64,000 bases of DNA from Welwitschia mirabilis (lineage: Eukaryota; Gnetophyta; Gnetopsida; Welwitschiales). The notes beneath the pieces were generated by a model. The model worked only from the letters and a program-made list of their open reading frames with translations, was not told the DNA's origin and did no database searches. Location: contig JBOZIK010000001.1 in assembly GCA_051453625.1 (NCBI GenBank), forward strand, positions 180,471,847 to 180,535,846, read 5' to 3'. Positions 24,901 to 37,443 of this stretch are shown piece by piece (the stretch's first letter is position 1; each line of letters opens with the position of its first letter). Made by a program: the position numbers and the translations under genes.

Positions 24901-27900
24901 CTTTTCTTTGCAAGGATTTTCATCCATATTTCTCTCATTTCTATATCTTTTGGTTGATCTTCTCTCTATATTATTTTAGAAAGCCTAGTCTATTATTAAT
25001 TCTCATTTATTATAGCAATAATCATTCATTATTATCCTATCACATCCTCTCACAATCCATTTTATATATTCATTTATATCTATCTTCATGGCTATAGAGA
25101 TGGTGAAGTGCATATGAATCAATAATGTAAGAGTAGAAGAAGGCATCAAATATTGTAAGAACTTAGAATTGAAAACTAATAAAAATAGCTATGATTACAA
25201 CTAAAGCCAATAAGTGTTCTCTTCCCCAATGTTTCTTAATTTGTTCATTTTTATCATGCATTTCTTTTAAATCAATTAGATTAGTTATTGCATGTTGAAT
25301 ATTTAGTGCAAATAGGATTTTATACATTTAGTATCTATCATAGCATTATTTGATATTTTACACTTAGTTACTTTATGTCAAAGAAAGTATGTATTCTATT
25401 CCTCTTCTTAATTCTTTCCTATTTTCCTCTTATATCTTCTAGTACCATTCTCTTAGTTTATTCAATACTCTCTGATTGACTATAAGCATACAAGGGAATC
25501 ATCGAATAACAATGAGATACGGAAAAAAAAATCCATTATAGCTAAGGAAAGTGTAATAATAGATAGTCTCCTTTATAATAGGCTAGCACTCTCTCTACTA
25601 TAGAGTGCATGTAACCCACTGACTACTACTATGTATGGGGGTATTAAGACATGTATACTTGATTGATTGATTGGCTCTAGACATGAGGTCCATATAGTGT
25701 AGTGCACAACAAGGTTACCACCATATGACATAGTGTAAGCTATGTGAACGAGCAACATGTAGTACATATCCATAGACTAATAACCTACATTATGAACTCT
25801 TGCTCATCTATGAACCCCATTCTGAAGTTCATGAGCCCTCGAACCATGGGTATCAAAGAATGTACATTATGTGAAACTTAGTATCTTGGGGTTCATTAAC
25901 TACACTGCATTGCATACATGGTGGTGGTAGTATCTATATGACTAGCTATTTATGTGCATGTTGGTTCAAAACATCCCTAAGGCAACACGTACTCAAAGTG
26001 ATAACCCCATACATTAGGGTGGAGAACTTTCCACATACAGTATAAAGAATAGTTTCATGCTTAGATATTTTCTTCTAAAGCATTAAATAATGAATTCTTA
26101 TTTTTACATTTTCACTAGAATAAATTTAGCAATTGAAGTAAAACTAGTAAATTTAGTTCTTGTTTTAACCATAACTCTTTGTATACAAATTCAATTTCTT
26201 TAAATATTTATTATTAGATTTCTTTCTTAAGTTATAAACCTTTATCTAGAATTAGGTAAAACCCTAGTTTAACCTATAAAATCCTATTTTTGCCTATTTA
26301 TAATTAAATTTCAATTCTACTTAGAATTAATATAAATCTATAAAATTATAATTTTTTGTTTTTATATAGTAAATTTTTCTATCATTATTGCTATTTTTTA
26401 GAAAGTTAAGATATGATGTTATAGTATTTTTTTAGTAACTTCAAAATGTTAAATCCATGTTTTCTCAGATCCTTTATTTTTCTTAATATTCTTAGTTAAA
26501 ATAGTGTTAAAAAGTTTTCTAGATGGTCTCTTTTTTAGTAGTTTTAATCAATCTTACTTTCTCTTTATTTTTTGGTTTTAAAGGATTATTTATGAATATT
26601 TTAATTTGTTTGATGGCTATAAAAAGTTTAAGTCCATATTTTAAAGTTTTTTATCAGTTTCATCTAGTTTTTTCCTCTTTATTTTTGGTCAAAATATCAT
26701 GAAATAAACTAAGTTTTACTTTGATAGAATATTCATTCACATGATTAATTTTGATTTTTGATTAACAAGAAAACTTATATGTTACATCACTTTCTAACTC
26801 ATTTCACACCTAACCAAAAATATCTATCAAGTTAAATACACTGCAATTTAATAAAAATATTATTAAGATCAAAAGATTTGCTATGGTAATTTTACATATC
26901 ATGTTTAAAAGTGATTTTTTTAAGTATAAGTTATTGTACACATATTGTATAGTGTAATAAGACTAATGAATTACTCATATAAATCCATCTTACATTACTT
27001 TAGGTAGTGAAATTTTCAAAAAAAAATTATCTTTGCATAACAGTCAATTTGTTACATTAATCGCTTTACATCTCTTCATAATTCTTTTTAGTTATAAAAT
27101 GGTCTTTAGTGTAATAGTGAATGTTTATCAAAAATTAGTTTTTTTATTTATTATATTTCACTTTTTACACCTTATGAAATTAAGCTTCTTAGACATGTAA
27201 TTCTCAAAGTTTAGTATATCTCATGTGTTGTGATTACATGAATGTCACTTAAGAATAATTATTTTATTAGGTAAAGTAACATTTTGATAAGAAAATATAT
27301 AATATTTTGTATAAGATTAATTTAATACTTGTGTGCTTCCATAATCTATGAAATCAATCCCAAGGTTTATTTGTACTTTATTTTTACTTATTTATTTTTG
27401 TAAGTTAAATTATTATGTTAAGAATAAATTATTTTTATGAAGGTTTAGAAAAGAGTCTTCGTACTTTAAAATTTAGTTATTTATTTGATAAAAAATGGTG
27501 TCATTTTTAGAAATATTTGTGATTTCAATATAAAATAATTTACTTGCTTTTCTAAATAAATACATACTTGATAAAGGTTGTATTATTTTCAACTTCTTTC
27601 TATATTACAAATGCATTGATGAACTCGTAAGTACTACATTACATTAGTAAGATTTCTAAGTGACCATGTTTTAACTTACTTCCTTTTTTTACATCTTATT
27701 TTATTGTTTTTTATACAATGCCTTCATGCATAGATCTTTAATTCATATTGAAAATAATTAAAATTATGAAGTTCTAAGCCTTTATATTTAAACCATTTTT
27801 TTCCACATCTAATTTTACATATCCTTTTGAAGACTTTAATTACCTTTCCAAAGTCTTAAACATTCTTGTATTCCAACATGGATGTAAAATACAATAAAAT

Positions 27901-29112
27901 AACAATGTAATTATAAAATGGTATCCTAAATTAAATTGACCAATCAAGTTATTCAATTCATTATCACCCAAGGTAGCCCTTATATTTTATCTCAAAACAA
28001 AGATTAATCTAATTGAACATCAATTTGATTTTAAAATAACAAGATTCACTTGTAACTAGTAACTCCTTAATGAAGAAGAGTTATCCTAACATTAAAGAAA
28101 GATCCTCCTGCAAGTTAGAAAGGATTTATTCAAATGAACTCCTATTGTCACAGGATCACTTGATGCATAAAGGACATATTAAAATGAATCCTTAAGATGG
28201 GTATTTATAGGTTTATATTACTGGTTTAAAGAATTAAGAGATGTTTTATTAAAAGTAAATGACTCTTATTATTATATTAATATAATTTAATTAAGTCTTA
28301 ATTATTAACCACTAGTAACTACCATTCACATGTCTCTTTGAAGTAACTATTGATAGTCGTTCTTTTAGCTTTAACTAGATGAACAGAATGATGGAATATT
28401 AGGAAACAATAATTGGTTCCTATTGGTTTTGTAACTAGGAGTCATTGTATTACCTTTACCTAAACAATGTAGTGTATAAAGATTTTTTCTCATTAAACTC
28501 ATTATTAACGTAGATTATCTTTTATATGCTTTAAAGGAATAATAATGCTTACTTTCTAGGGTGAGGTCATGGACTTATTTTAGAGGAAGGTGGGAAATTA
28601 AATACATTAAAAGTTTCCTAAAGGTACAAATTAACAAAAAAACAAGGTTAGAGTAGTGGGTGATGTCTAGAAAGGTTTCCTTATAAGGTAATAATAAACA
28701 AAATAAAAGTAGGAGAAAAAAGGAAAAGGATAAAGATAAAGAGTTTAGGAAAGAGAGAATTCCCTCAAGAAAGGGTATATCCTCTTGTTTATTGCAAGCA
28801 TTTTCTATAGTGGGAATGATGAAACAAGTCTTAACTATGAGATTAAAGGATTCTAGCAAGTCTCCTTCCTAAGCTAAGCAACTAAGATAGAATGAGATTT
28901 TGATAATAGTAAATGATGCATCTAATGGGTGGTGTCCCTCTCAATGATATAAGTTCTACTTCGTAGAACAAGGTGTTCTTTAATTAGGTCTATTACTCAC
29001 TATCTTTGATGTACTTAGTAAATGTAAGCCTTAAGATGTGAAGAAAAAATATCTTTATTGTGGAAATTATTGAATATTTACTATCTCTTCCCTTCTTCTA
29101 ATATTTGGGATA
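21981..29112. other. 7-kb AT-rich region, no gene identified
   Basis: No element domain or host gene could be read on either strand. A CCAAT-like motif (accaatcaaa, about 22851) upstream of a TATA-like ctataaattc (about 22891-22900) is the kind of pair seen in LTR promoters, but no LTR ends were found. A patch at 25560-26060 is less AT-rich and stands out in composition. Short frames such as 24894-25097 and 28575-28859 are T-rich or leucine/serine-rich translations without family features. Confidence 0.45.
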
Positions 29113-29240
29113 AAATTATATACTGTTTTCCTTATGGAAAAGGGACAGTAAGAGCTACAACATTACATGAGAAAGAAAAATGATAAAATGTAAATAGTTT
29201 TAAGAAATACATGAGCAAAATGATATCACTAGATGTGTCT
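29113..29240 (+). repeat. ~130-bp direct repeat X, left copy, flanking element E2
   Basis: Matches 35995-36130 (shared core gagctacaacattacatgag at about 29150 and 36037). The copies lie immediately outside the two ends of E2: the left copy joins the E2 leader and the right copy starts right after the 3' LTR. It is far longer than a normal LTR-element target-site duplication (4-6 bp). Confidence 0.8.
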
Positions 29241-32200
29241 ATTAGTATTACTCCTTTTTGAGTAGTATTTTAAGTGATCCTTTTGATTCTCTTTTTTAAA
29301 TTTTTTTTAGTATTTTTATTTCTTTCTTTATAGTATTGGGTATTGGTTCCTTTTTAATAAAATCTAAACTAGTCCAACTTTTTGAGTTTTTATTTAGGTT
29401 TTTAATCTGAAACTTAATTTTATGTTTAATATTTTGAGTTGTAGGTCTAATGATTTTTGCATATTATAACCTAACCAAAGATCACAAAAGAGAAAAAAAC
29501 TAATTTAAAATCTACACATTTTTATGTATCTTTTGTTTTGTGTTTTTTATAGTTTATCTCTCTAATTTTTAGTTTCTATTATATTAAATTTTGATAAGTT
29601 CTTTAAAAATGAAAAAATGTTTAGGATTTATTTTAATAGGTTGTATTTTACAACTTGCAATCAATTCTTTTTATTTCTATTAAGATTTTCTAAGATCCTA
29701 TGATGTAAAACATTTTATATAAATCTAAATGTAATCCCTACCTTTTCTTGAATTGTTCTATCCTAAATAAGCGACATCTCCATCTTTTCTATATATTGCC
29801 ATAATCTTTTTACTTAGAAGCCTTCCAAAATTTTATTATAGTAATTCTTGAACTGTATGAAACCTTTCTAATACTATGCATCTTCTGAAATCTTAAAAAG
29901 TTATGAAAATGTAACCTTATAGTAAATTCTATGGATCATTTTCTAAAACTTAACATGAGTTAGGTATGTGATCCATTTGAAATATCTTATGAACTCCAAC
30001 CTATCTATAAAAACTATGAAATTCCCTATAATGTTCAGAACCATGTTCAACCTAGACAAATTGTAGGAGACTATATTCAACCTTTAGAAAATTACCTTTA
30101 ATACAACTATCTAATTTCAAACCTACATATCCTTCTCTTGGGAGAAATCTTAAAATTTTAAAACTCATTCCATACATAGATTAACTTCTTTAAAATCTTG
30201 AGTCTAAAAATATCTATTTTGAATAAGACTAGTTTGATCTTCTACCTTACATTTCCCCTCATAACTGGTATTCATCGTCATTTAATCCTTATCCTTTGTC
30301 TTCCTATATAGAATAAAAATCTTGATCTAAACCCTTTGAGGAGTCAATAAATTCATGGATACTCAAGTCTAAATCAATTATGACCATTAGCAAATACTTC
30401 AATAACACTCATCTACCTTGATCAATTTTGTGTAAAGTTTTCAAATCCAAACCTAATTACTTTAACAAATTCTCTCTTCTTTAAATCAACTTAAGCTTAC
30501 TCAATAAGAACATAAAAACCTTCTTAAATTCCATGAACCTAAGAGCCTTGAAAAGTTTGAAAGCATTGATGGTATTAAAATAAATGATGTTAAAGCCATG
30601 TTCTTTAGGAATAAGGAAAAAAAATAATGAGGAAATCCATGAGAACCTTGAGTTTAAAAATGTATTAGCAAGTTAATAACTAGATGTAAGTAGAATATAC
30701 TTTGAAGTAAAATTAAACATATCAGATGATAAGTAATTAATAGAAAATAAGCAATAATTTAAGGAAGGTAATACCTTTGATAGTTATGCAATAGAGGATA
30801 AATAAATAAGAAACATTAATGAGAAGGATAATACTAGAAATGAATCTATCTCTAAATCATAGCCATTGTCTTTTATATAACCACATGAAGAGGAATTTCC
30901 TAGCAATCTTAATGAAGAGAAAAACCTTAGCAAAGAGACCATTCATGATAGATCCTACGAAGAAAATTTTTTGCAATAACCTATTATCTTTACTATGTTT
31001 TTGTCTTTACCTTCTAAGTAATACCCGAATCTTAATAAAGAAGAAAAACCTCTTTAAAAACATATTTAACTAATCTTCTTACCAAACATTCACATTTTAT
31101 AGTGGTATCCAATTCATTATTATTTTCACCTCAAAATGATATGTTATAAGATTTGTTAAATAAGTAAAGAAAAAATAAAGAATGAACTATTTTTGACTTT
31201 GAACACATAAATTTTATTACTTCTATTAATGTTATTTCTAATTTTATGGATTCATGCATAAAAATCTATAAGGAGTTTCTTTTAGTTTAAAATTCTTTGC
31301 ATAAATTAGATTCATCATCCAACTTTTGTGTTCATCTCTATCTTAAGCCCTCACACATGTACCACATTAGAAAATCCCTTTCAAAATTTCTAAGTTTATT
31401 TTATACTTCTATATTAGATTTATCATTTAGAATAAATTTTCATTTTAGGCTAGATTTAGGTTGGAAAAGATAAAAATTTAAAAAACATTTATGTATGATG
31501 GACTCTCTTATCTTAAACCACTTAAGCACTACCATCTGTATAATCATCATCTTAAACCTTTTCATTTAGGAAATACCAAATGTCACTTGTAACACAAAAT
31601 AAGTTATCATTTTGTTAAACCTTATCATCCATTCCTTTTATCTTTTCATTATCTCATTAAGCTTATCAATCATTCTTCCCTTCCATTCATCTATGAATTC
31701 CTAAGACTAGATGATTCTCATTGTTGATCCTTAATGAATAAATCATTAATAAGTGATAACCTTGTTATTATGAATTAAGTAGAATTTAAGTTTACTTATA
31801 ATATTCAAGAAAAGGTTTTACTTATTTTCCAAGTTATCTTTTTAAGTTAGTGTCACTTAAGGTTTCTTACTTAGAAAATGTAATTGAAAAGAATGGAATC
31901 TACCTTCATGATATGTTTCATGTTCTCAAAGGATTTTATGGAGACATGATTTATTTTGATTAGGCTAATAAGTTAATAAATCCTTTCATGAGTGTATAAA
32001 TTTATTAAGTATGAGAAGTAATTAAAATAAAATAAATATCCCCTCTTTAGAAAGCACATTACATATTTATCAATTAAAAATTGGATTTAGTTAACTACAT
32101 TGGGACTATGTATGCTTATTAGAAATGCAACTCTAATGATCTATTTTATGATATTTTTAGTTACACTAGGGCTATAAACACTCACTGGCAATGCAGTATT

Positions 32201-33119
32201 GACTCTTTCATACAATAATATTCTCACTTTTATTGAAATAAGATATGATAATATTAGATGCTCAATTTAATCTAAATACTAAGAATAAGAAACATAGGTG
32301 ATTGTAAAACAAGTAAAAATGGAACGAAAAAGGTGGGATTTGGATATTCTTATGAGTTTACTTTCTTTAATTTAGGTACTTAAACATTTCTTAACAAATT
32401 TTTGTATTTTTACAAGTTTACTTAGAAGATGACTTTTTTGGTTTTTTGCATTGTGACCCATTTAACTTTAGAATAAAATATATAAAATTTTCAATAAATG
32501 TGGCCATTAATTTAGGTATTCAATCTTTTGAATTCATGGATGATGCATTTTCCATTAAAGTTAATGTTTTGCTTTTTCCTAGAATTAGATTTTACAAATT
32601 ATTTTCTATTAGAGAAAAATAAACGACAAAAATAAAATTATTCTTTTTATGAAATGGCTTGTCAATACAATGTTTAATTCATGTGATAACTTATTTTAAC
32701 CATTGAATTGTAGAAATGATTTAATGCTTTAAATTCACTTCTCTATTTATAAAAATTCTTTTATTTTCTCACCTGCACCACACTTGAAAGGTTGTTACTT
32801 TGTCCATACTACATCCTAGTTATAGCCCATGATACTAATCCTCTTATGTTAATTAAATAATGCTAATGCCTATCATAAATGGTGCTGCTGCCATTCATCT
32901 ATTTTACAATCTATCATCTCACATAATCTTCTTTACACTATGCAATTAGATACTCTATTTATTTGTTTAATTTAATTTTTATTTTTAATATTTCATAAAA
33001 TTTCTTCATAAATCTCATTTTCATGTCATTTTTAAAGTTCTTATGTCATAATTCTTTTATTCATTTTTATTATACCTTTTCTTTCACTATATCTCTTTTC
33101 TTTCTTGCTAGTTTTCTAG

Positions 33120-33446
33120 AAAGATGAGTGGAATACATGATACCTCCATTTAGGAGTGTATTTTTGCCTCATTTCTAGACATGTTTATCCCTTACTATCT
33201 GGTCAAAATTAAAACTAGAAGGTGGAATACTTATTGAAAGAAAAAAATGCAGTTTATTATCTAAATAAAGATCTTAAATTTTATATAAATGCATCATTCA
33301 ATGATAAATACTTCTATATGATTCATTCACATATTCAACACACTTCTTTTACCCATTCATTAGCTAATTTTAAAGTAGTCTTAGAGGTAGAACATTTTGA
33401 TCATATTCATTTTACTTTAGTAATAAAAATAAAACAAAAACTTTAG
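33120..33446 (+). pseudogene. env-like ORF relic in E2
   Basis: Counterpart of E1 12950-13260. The open part (33222-33446) starts MEYLLKEKNAVYYLNKDLKF and keeps the 'SLANFKVVLEVEHFDHIHF' ending. The conservation between E1 and E2 is clearer at the protein than at the DNA level here, which supports a former gene. The upstream half is broken by stops. Function unknown. Confidence 0.45.
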
Positions 33447-33596
33447 CATATTGTTATCATTTTTAGATGTTAAGTATGCTTTCAATAAAGAATGTGTTAA
33501 TCATCTTCCTTTGACTTTAGTAACAAAAATAAAAAAAACTTTATCATATTGTTATCATCCTTAGATGTTAAGTATGCTTTCAATAAAGAAGGTGTT
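33414..33596 (+). repeat. 100-bp tandem duplication inside E2
   Basis: Unit 1 is 33414-33513 and unit 2 is 33514-33596; landmark 'actttagtaa' and block 'gatgttaagtatgctttcaa' recur 100 bp apart. E1 has only one copy before its gap (13245-13293), so the duplication is probably private to E2. Confidence 0.8.
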
Positions 33597-34640
33597 ATTC
33601 CATGTAAGTTTTTCCATAAAAACCAACTTATTTTATTTTGATTCATCATCTATGATGTGTTACCTACATCACATGTTACAAATGCTTATACTAGTTACTT
33701 AGACCTCATTATGATGATCTAGGATAATAAGCTTTTAAATATCAACAAATCCTTATTTAGATCTATTAATAATTATATAGGTCATAAGAGCAACGTTTTT
33801 TTACCATGTCTTATCTTATAATATCTTACATGAGATCTTAGATTGTAAATGTTAAGAGAGAGCATACATAAAAACCCTTATCCCTCATAACTTTATCCAA
33901 GTCTAGAAGTGCCATAATACTAATTGAATCTTAAGGTAATGATAAAAATAGTGGTCAAAAGAGAAAGAAGAAAAGCAGTAAGGAGAAGAAGAAATTCATC
34001 ATGATCAATCTCTTATTTTTTTCCATTCCTCATTATGTCACTTCTTATGTATTTTAATAACTCATTAAAAGGATAAAAAACCTATTAAAGAATTATCCTA
34101 TTCTTCTTCATCATCTCCTTATTCTTCATCTCCTCAATCCCCATCTTCCTCATCTATTAAAATATTATTTAAGAAAGTTTCCCAAAAATATAAAACTTGG
34201 ATTAGTAAACTATGAAAAAATATGAAAAAAATCTCACACAAGTATAAGGAGATAGATAAAAATTACATTTAAGTGTGTTTTAGTATAGTGTTTTCAAATG
34301 TTTTAAAGTGTGTTGTAATATTTTGCATGCTAACTAAAAGTCTTTGCATTGTAGTTTTTTCTAAGTACATACATCAAAATCATTTTCTATCCTATTATAT
34401 GAAAAGACATGTAATGTAAAATCACCTATTTTAAATACTTTGATAACTTATAAAAAATGTTTAGTTTTGGTTAGGAGGTATGACATCCATTTTGTATAAA
34501 ATTTTTCCACATTTTCTACCTTATTTGTCAAAAATTGATCATTTCTATACTTAAATATTTTACCTAGATAAGTTTTCCATGTTAACCATTTGTTTATTAA
34601 TGTTTTTTCAATATACTCATAAAAGTATAATTAGATGATG

Positions 34641-35993
34641 TGTTTATATGCAATAATTGACATTTCAAGTAAGTATGTTTGATCAATTTTACATAATGAA
34701 AGATGTTAAACTTATTGCTTCATCTAAAATAATGTCTTTAACCCTTTCTATCATAATTAATGTAAATATGAAATACCCCTAATATAGACAAATTTATTGC
34801 TATCTTGCACAAACTGAAGAAATTCTAGCAAACAATGTCAACTCCATCATCTAAATCCACTAGCATCATTAGTTTTCTAAAGCAGAATTTATTAAATATT
34901 ACATCATGTTAAGAAGTTCATTATATTTTACTTATGGGATGAGTTGGATGTTAAATTAGAATAAACCTTCAACTTTAATGACACATGGAAGAAGCAAAAA
35001 AATGATACATCATAGCAATGAGGATAGCTACATGGAAAAAACATTACATAACATTGGTTAGTAGTTGCACCACTAGTTAAAAGACATGTCATCACCTCTT
35101 TTATGTTACAAGATAAATAATTTTCTATTAAGGCTACATGCCAAATTTGTAACTTCCCACTTAACTAACTACATAATTATAACTTCCCTTATGTAACTAT
35201 CCACCAACCACATCATGATAAAGTTCTTTAAGCCTTTCCTCTTCTATAAAAAGGCATTGAGCCCTTATTTGAATAAGTATTTTAATTAAAAATACATGGT
35301 GGAAAGACTGATATAATTATAAAATCATGAAATTCTAATCCCCTCCCTTACTAGTGGATTCATTCTAAGGCTAGCTGATTAGTCCTTTCAACTTTACCTC
35401 TCTCTGTTAGTGTAGTGTATCTTTCAAGTTTCAATACAAGATTACAATTAATCTAATATTAGTAATCTTTAGATAAGGCTAGTTCTTATTTATTTAAGTA
35501 GCTATTCATTCCTTTATTGTTAATATACATTAATATGATATTAATAATCCTTCAGTGATACTACTCCATTATCAATTTTTTTTAAAACTAAGTGAGTTTC
35601 TTAGTTAATTGGTATTAGTCTTTTCTATTTAATTGATTTAAGTAGATTAAGACCTTATTTGTCATACTTATTATAGGTATTTGAAGGACTAAGTTACTTT
35701 TGAATTCATCAACACTCAGTTGATGAATGAGATTATGTTACCAAACTTATGCCATAATGATTTTAGGATCTTAGTTTATGTTTCAAGAATATAGGAATCA
35801 CTAGAGTAAAGGTGGAGCATGACATGAATTAAGCTTTATCTTTGAAGCACATTTATTCCCTTATGTAATCAATTAAATATTAATGAAATCTCAACTTCTA
35901 GTTTTTATTTGTTTTGATTTTTATTGCAATTTCCTTATGAAAGAATGATACTAGATTCTTACCTAGTTTTAAATTTAATTTAGTGCTATAACA
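34641..35993 (+). mobile_element. LTR copy C, 3' LTR of E2
   Basis: Starts TGTTTATATG like copies A and D and ends in CA at 35992-35993 (ctataaca), about 1.35 kb. It carries a TATA-like tataaa at 35245-35250. Five bases outside each end (tgatg / tgaac) do not match, so no target-site duplication is visible, in keeping with the missing 5' LTR. Confidence 0.75.
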
Positions 35994-35994
35994 T

Positions 35995-36130
35995 GAACAA
36001 TTATATGAGATTTTCCTTATGGGAAAGGAATATGAGGAGCTACAACATTACATGAGAAATAAAAATGGTAAACTCTAAATAGTTGGAAGAAATACATGTA
36101 GAAAAGAATATCATCAAATGTGTCTTCTGG
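35995..36130 (+). repeat. ~130-bp direct repeat X, right copy
   Basis: Partner of 29113-29240; homology begins at the 3' LTR end and fades at 'gtgtct' near 36125. Confidence 0.8.
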
Positions 36131-37223
36131 TTTATTTTGGTATCTTCCATTTATAGAGGGGATGTGTATGCTTGATAAACTAGAGTAAGAGCTATTATAA
36201 AGTTAAGGTTGATTTTCTAATAACCTAATGAAGGTAGAGGAAAATCTCCAATTCATGAGAAGTTATTAGCCTAGAGGAAGTTATAGAAACTAAGAGAGAA
36301 TGTAGAGATAATCCCCAGATGTATGAACCTAGGAGCGAAAGAGAAAGGCAGAGACTACTTCTTTGAGTTAGTAGTAAATAAGAGGGACTAACATGGATGA
36401 ATGAAAAGAAGTGAAGTGAAATTACCTCATGGAGGTCTTCATAGATAGCTCTCATTATTAGTAGATTTGACATGCTAACATGGAATACAAGTGCTTGTAG
36501 TGCTCAGCATGATCATCAATGTTGTCTAGTAGTTAACATGATTGCATTTTTCAACATGATGATAATTAACTTAATAATAATAGTCATCAGTGAGATTATA
36601 GTTGTCACTGTGATGAATTACATCTCATAATGATTGACATGATAATGGTTATTAGTATGTTGTAATTATTAACTTAGACATGATCATCAACATAACACCA
36701 TTCCCCTAGAATAGTGGTATCCTCTGTAGGCATTAAGCTAGTACTCATCCCATGGTGTAATATCATGGATAGGCTTAGTTGACTCTAGCATATGTTAGGT
36801 GTTTAGTATAGCTTTAGGTCTTTTTGGCTTTAAGTTAGTAAATTATGATAGATGAAACCTCAAAAGTGGAAGATGAGGTAGAAAGGAATTTGTAGAAAGT
36901 ACGGAGGACTAAAAGTAAAGAAGAAAACCTATGATGAAAGGTTCCTTAAATATCAAGATAGAGTGGAGGATGATGAAAGTAAGAAAAATAAGTTTAAAGG
37001 TGTTTTGGGATTGATGGAAAAGTCAGGGATCTAGGAAATTTTATATCTAGGCATGACAATCTAGATTTATATGCCCAAGGCATGGAAGTAAACTAGATTC
37101 CATGGATAGGGCATGAAACAAAATGAAATTCCACACCCAAGGTGTGATATTTAGGGATATAGGGTTGGGAAGGGTGGATAAAAAGGAAGGAAGAGAGAGG
37201 AGAAGAGGAGGAATTAGGAGAGA

Positions 37224-37224
<1 letters not shown>
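36131..37224. other. Purine-rich AT-rich DNA with degenerate short repeats
   Basis: Variants of 'acatgatnatnat' recur between about 36500 and 36700. Related 'ctagattnnat...ggcatg' motifs recur at 37040-37150. The plus strand is strongly purine-rich from 36840 onward. No gene is supported; the minus frame at 36225-36473 is Ser/Leu-rich translation of this purine bias. Confidence 0.4.
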
Positions 37225-37293
<69 letters not shown>

Positions 37294-37307
37294 AAGAGAG
37301 AGAGAGA
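37225..37307 (+). repeat. Compound microsatellite (TG)28-(AG)n
   Basis: TG x28 (37225-37280), then AG-rich repeat to 37307, where the assembly breaks into 100 N. The gap is probably caused by the repeat itself. The Cys-Val frames reported from it are not genes. Confidence 0.95.
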
Positions 37308-37443
37308 NNNNNNNNNNNNNNNNNNNNNNNNNNNNNNNNNNNNNNNNNNNNNNNNNNNNNNNNNNNNNNNNNNNNNNNNNNNNNNNNNNNNNNNNNNNNN
37401 NNNNNNNTTGCTAAGATACTAGCAAAAGTCTAGTAAAGGAGTC

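Larger units (their letters stand above)
29241..34640 (+). mobile_element. Internal region of Athila/Tat-like element E2 (no 5' LTR)
   Basis: The leader at 29245-29530 aligns with E1 7000-7340 and the 3' part at 31480-34340 aligns with E1 11440-14108; both share the pre-LTR sequence 'tgtgttttagtatagtgttt'. The gag-protease area (about 30300-31100) is more decayed than in E1. The open frame at 30819-31073 gives no recognised motif. No reverse transcriptase or integrase motif was found. E2 has no N runs, so its sequence shows what E1's gaps probably hold: about 350 bp at E1 12432-12718. Confidence 0.7.

Noticed and set aside
37225-37307. Telomeric or centromeric satellite
   Set aside because: Simple TG/AG dinucleotide runs, not a plant telomere repeat and not a higher-order satellite.
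37224-37433. Cys-Val and Arg-Glu repeat proteins
   Set aside because: Direct translation of the TG/AG microsatellite followed by N.
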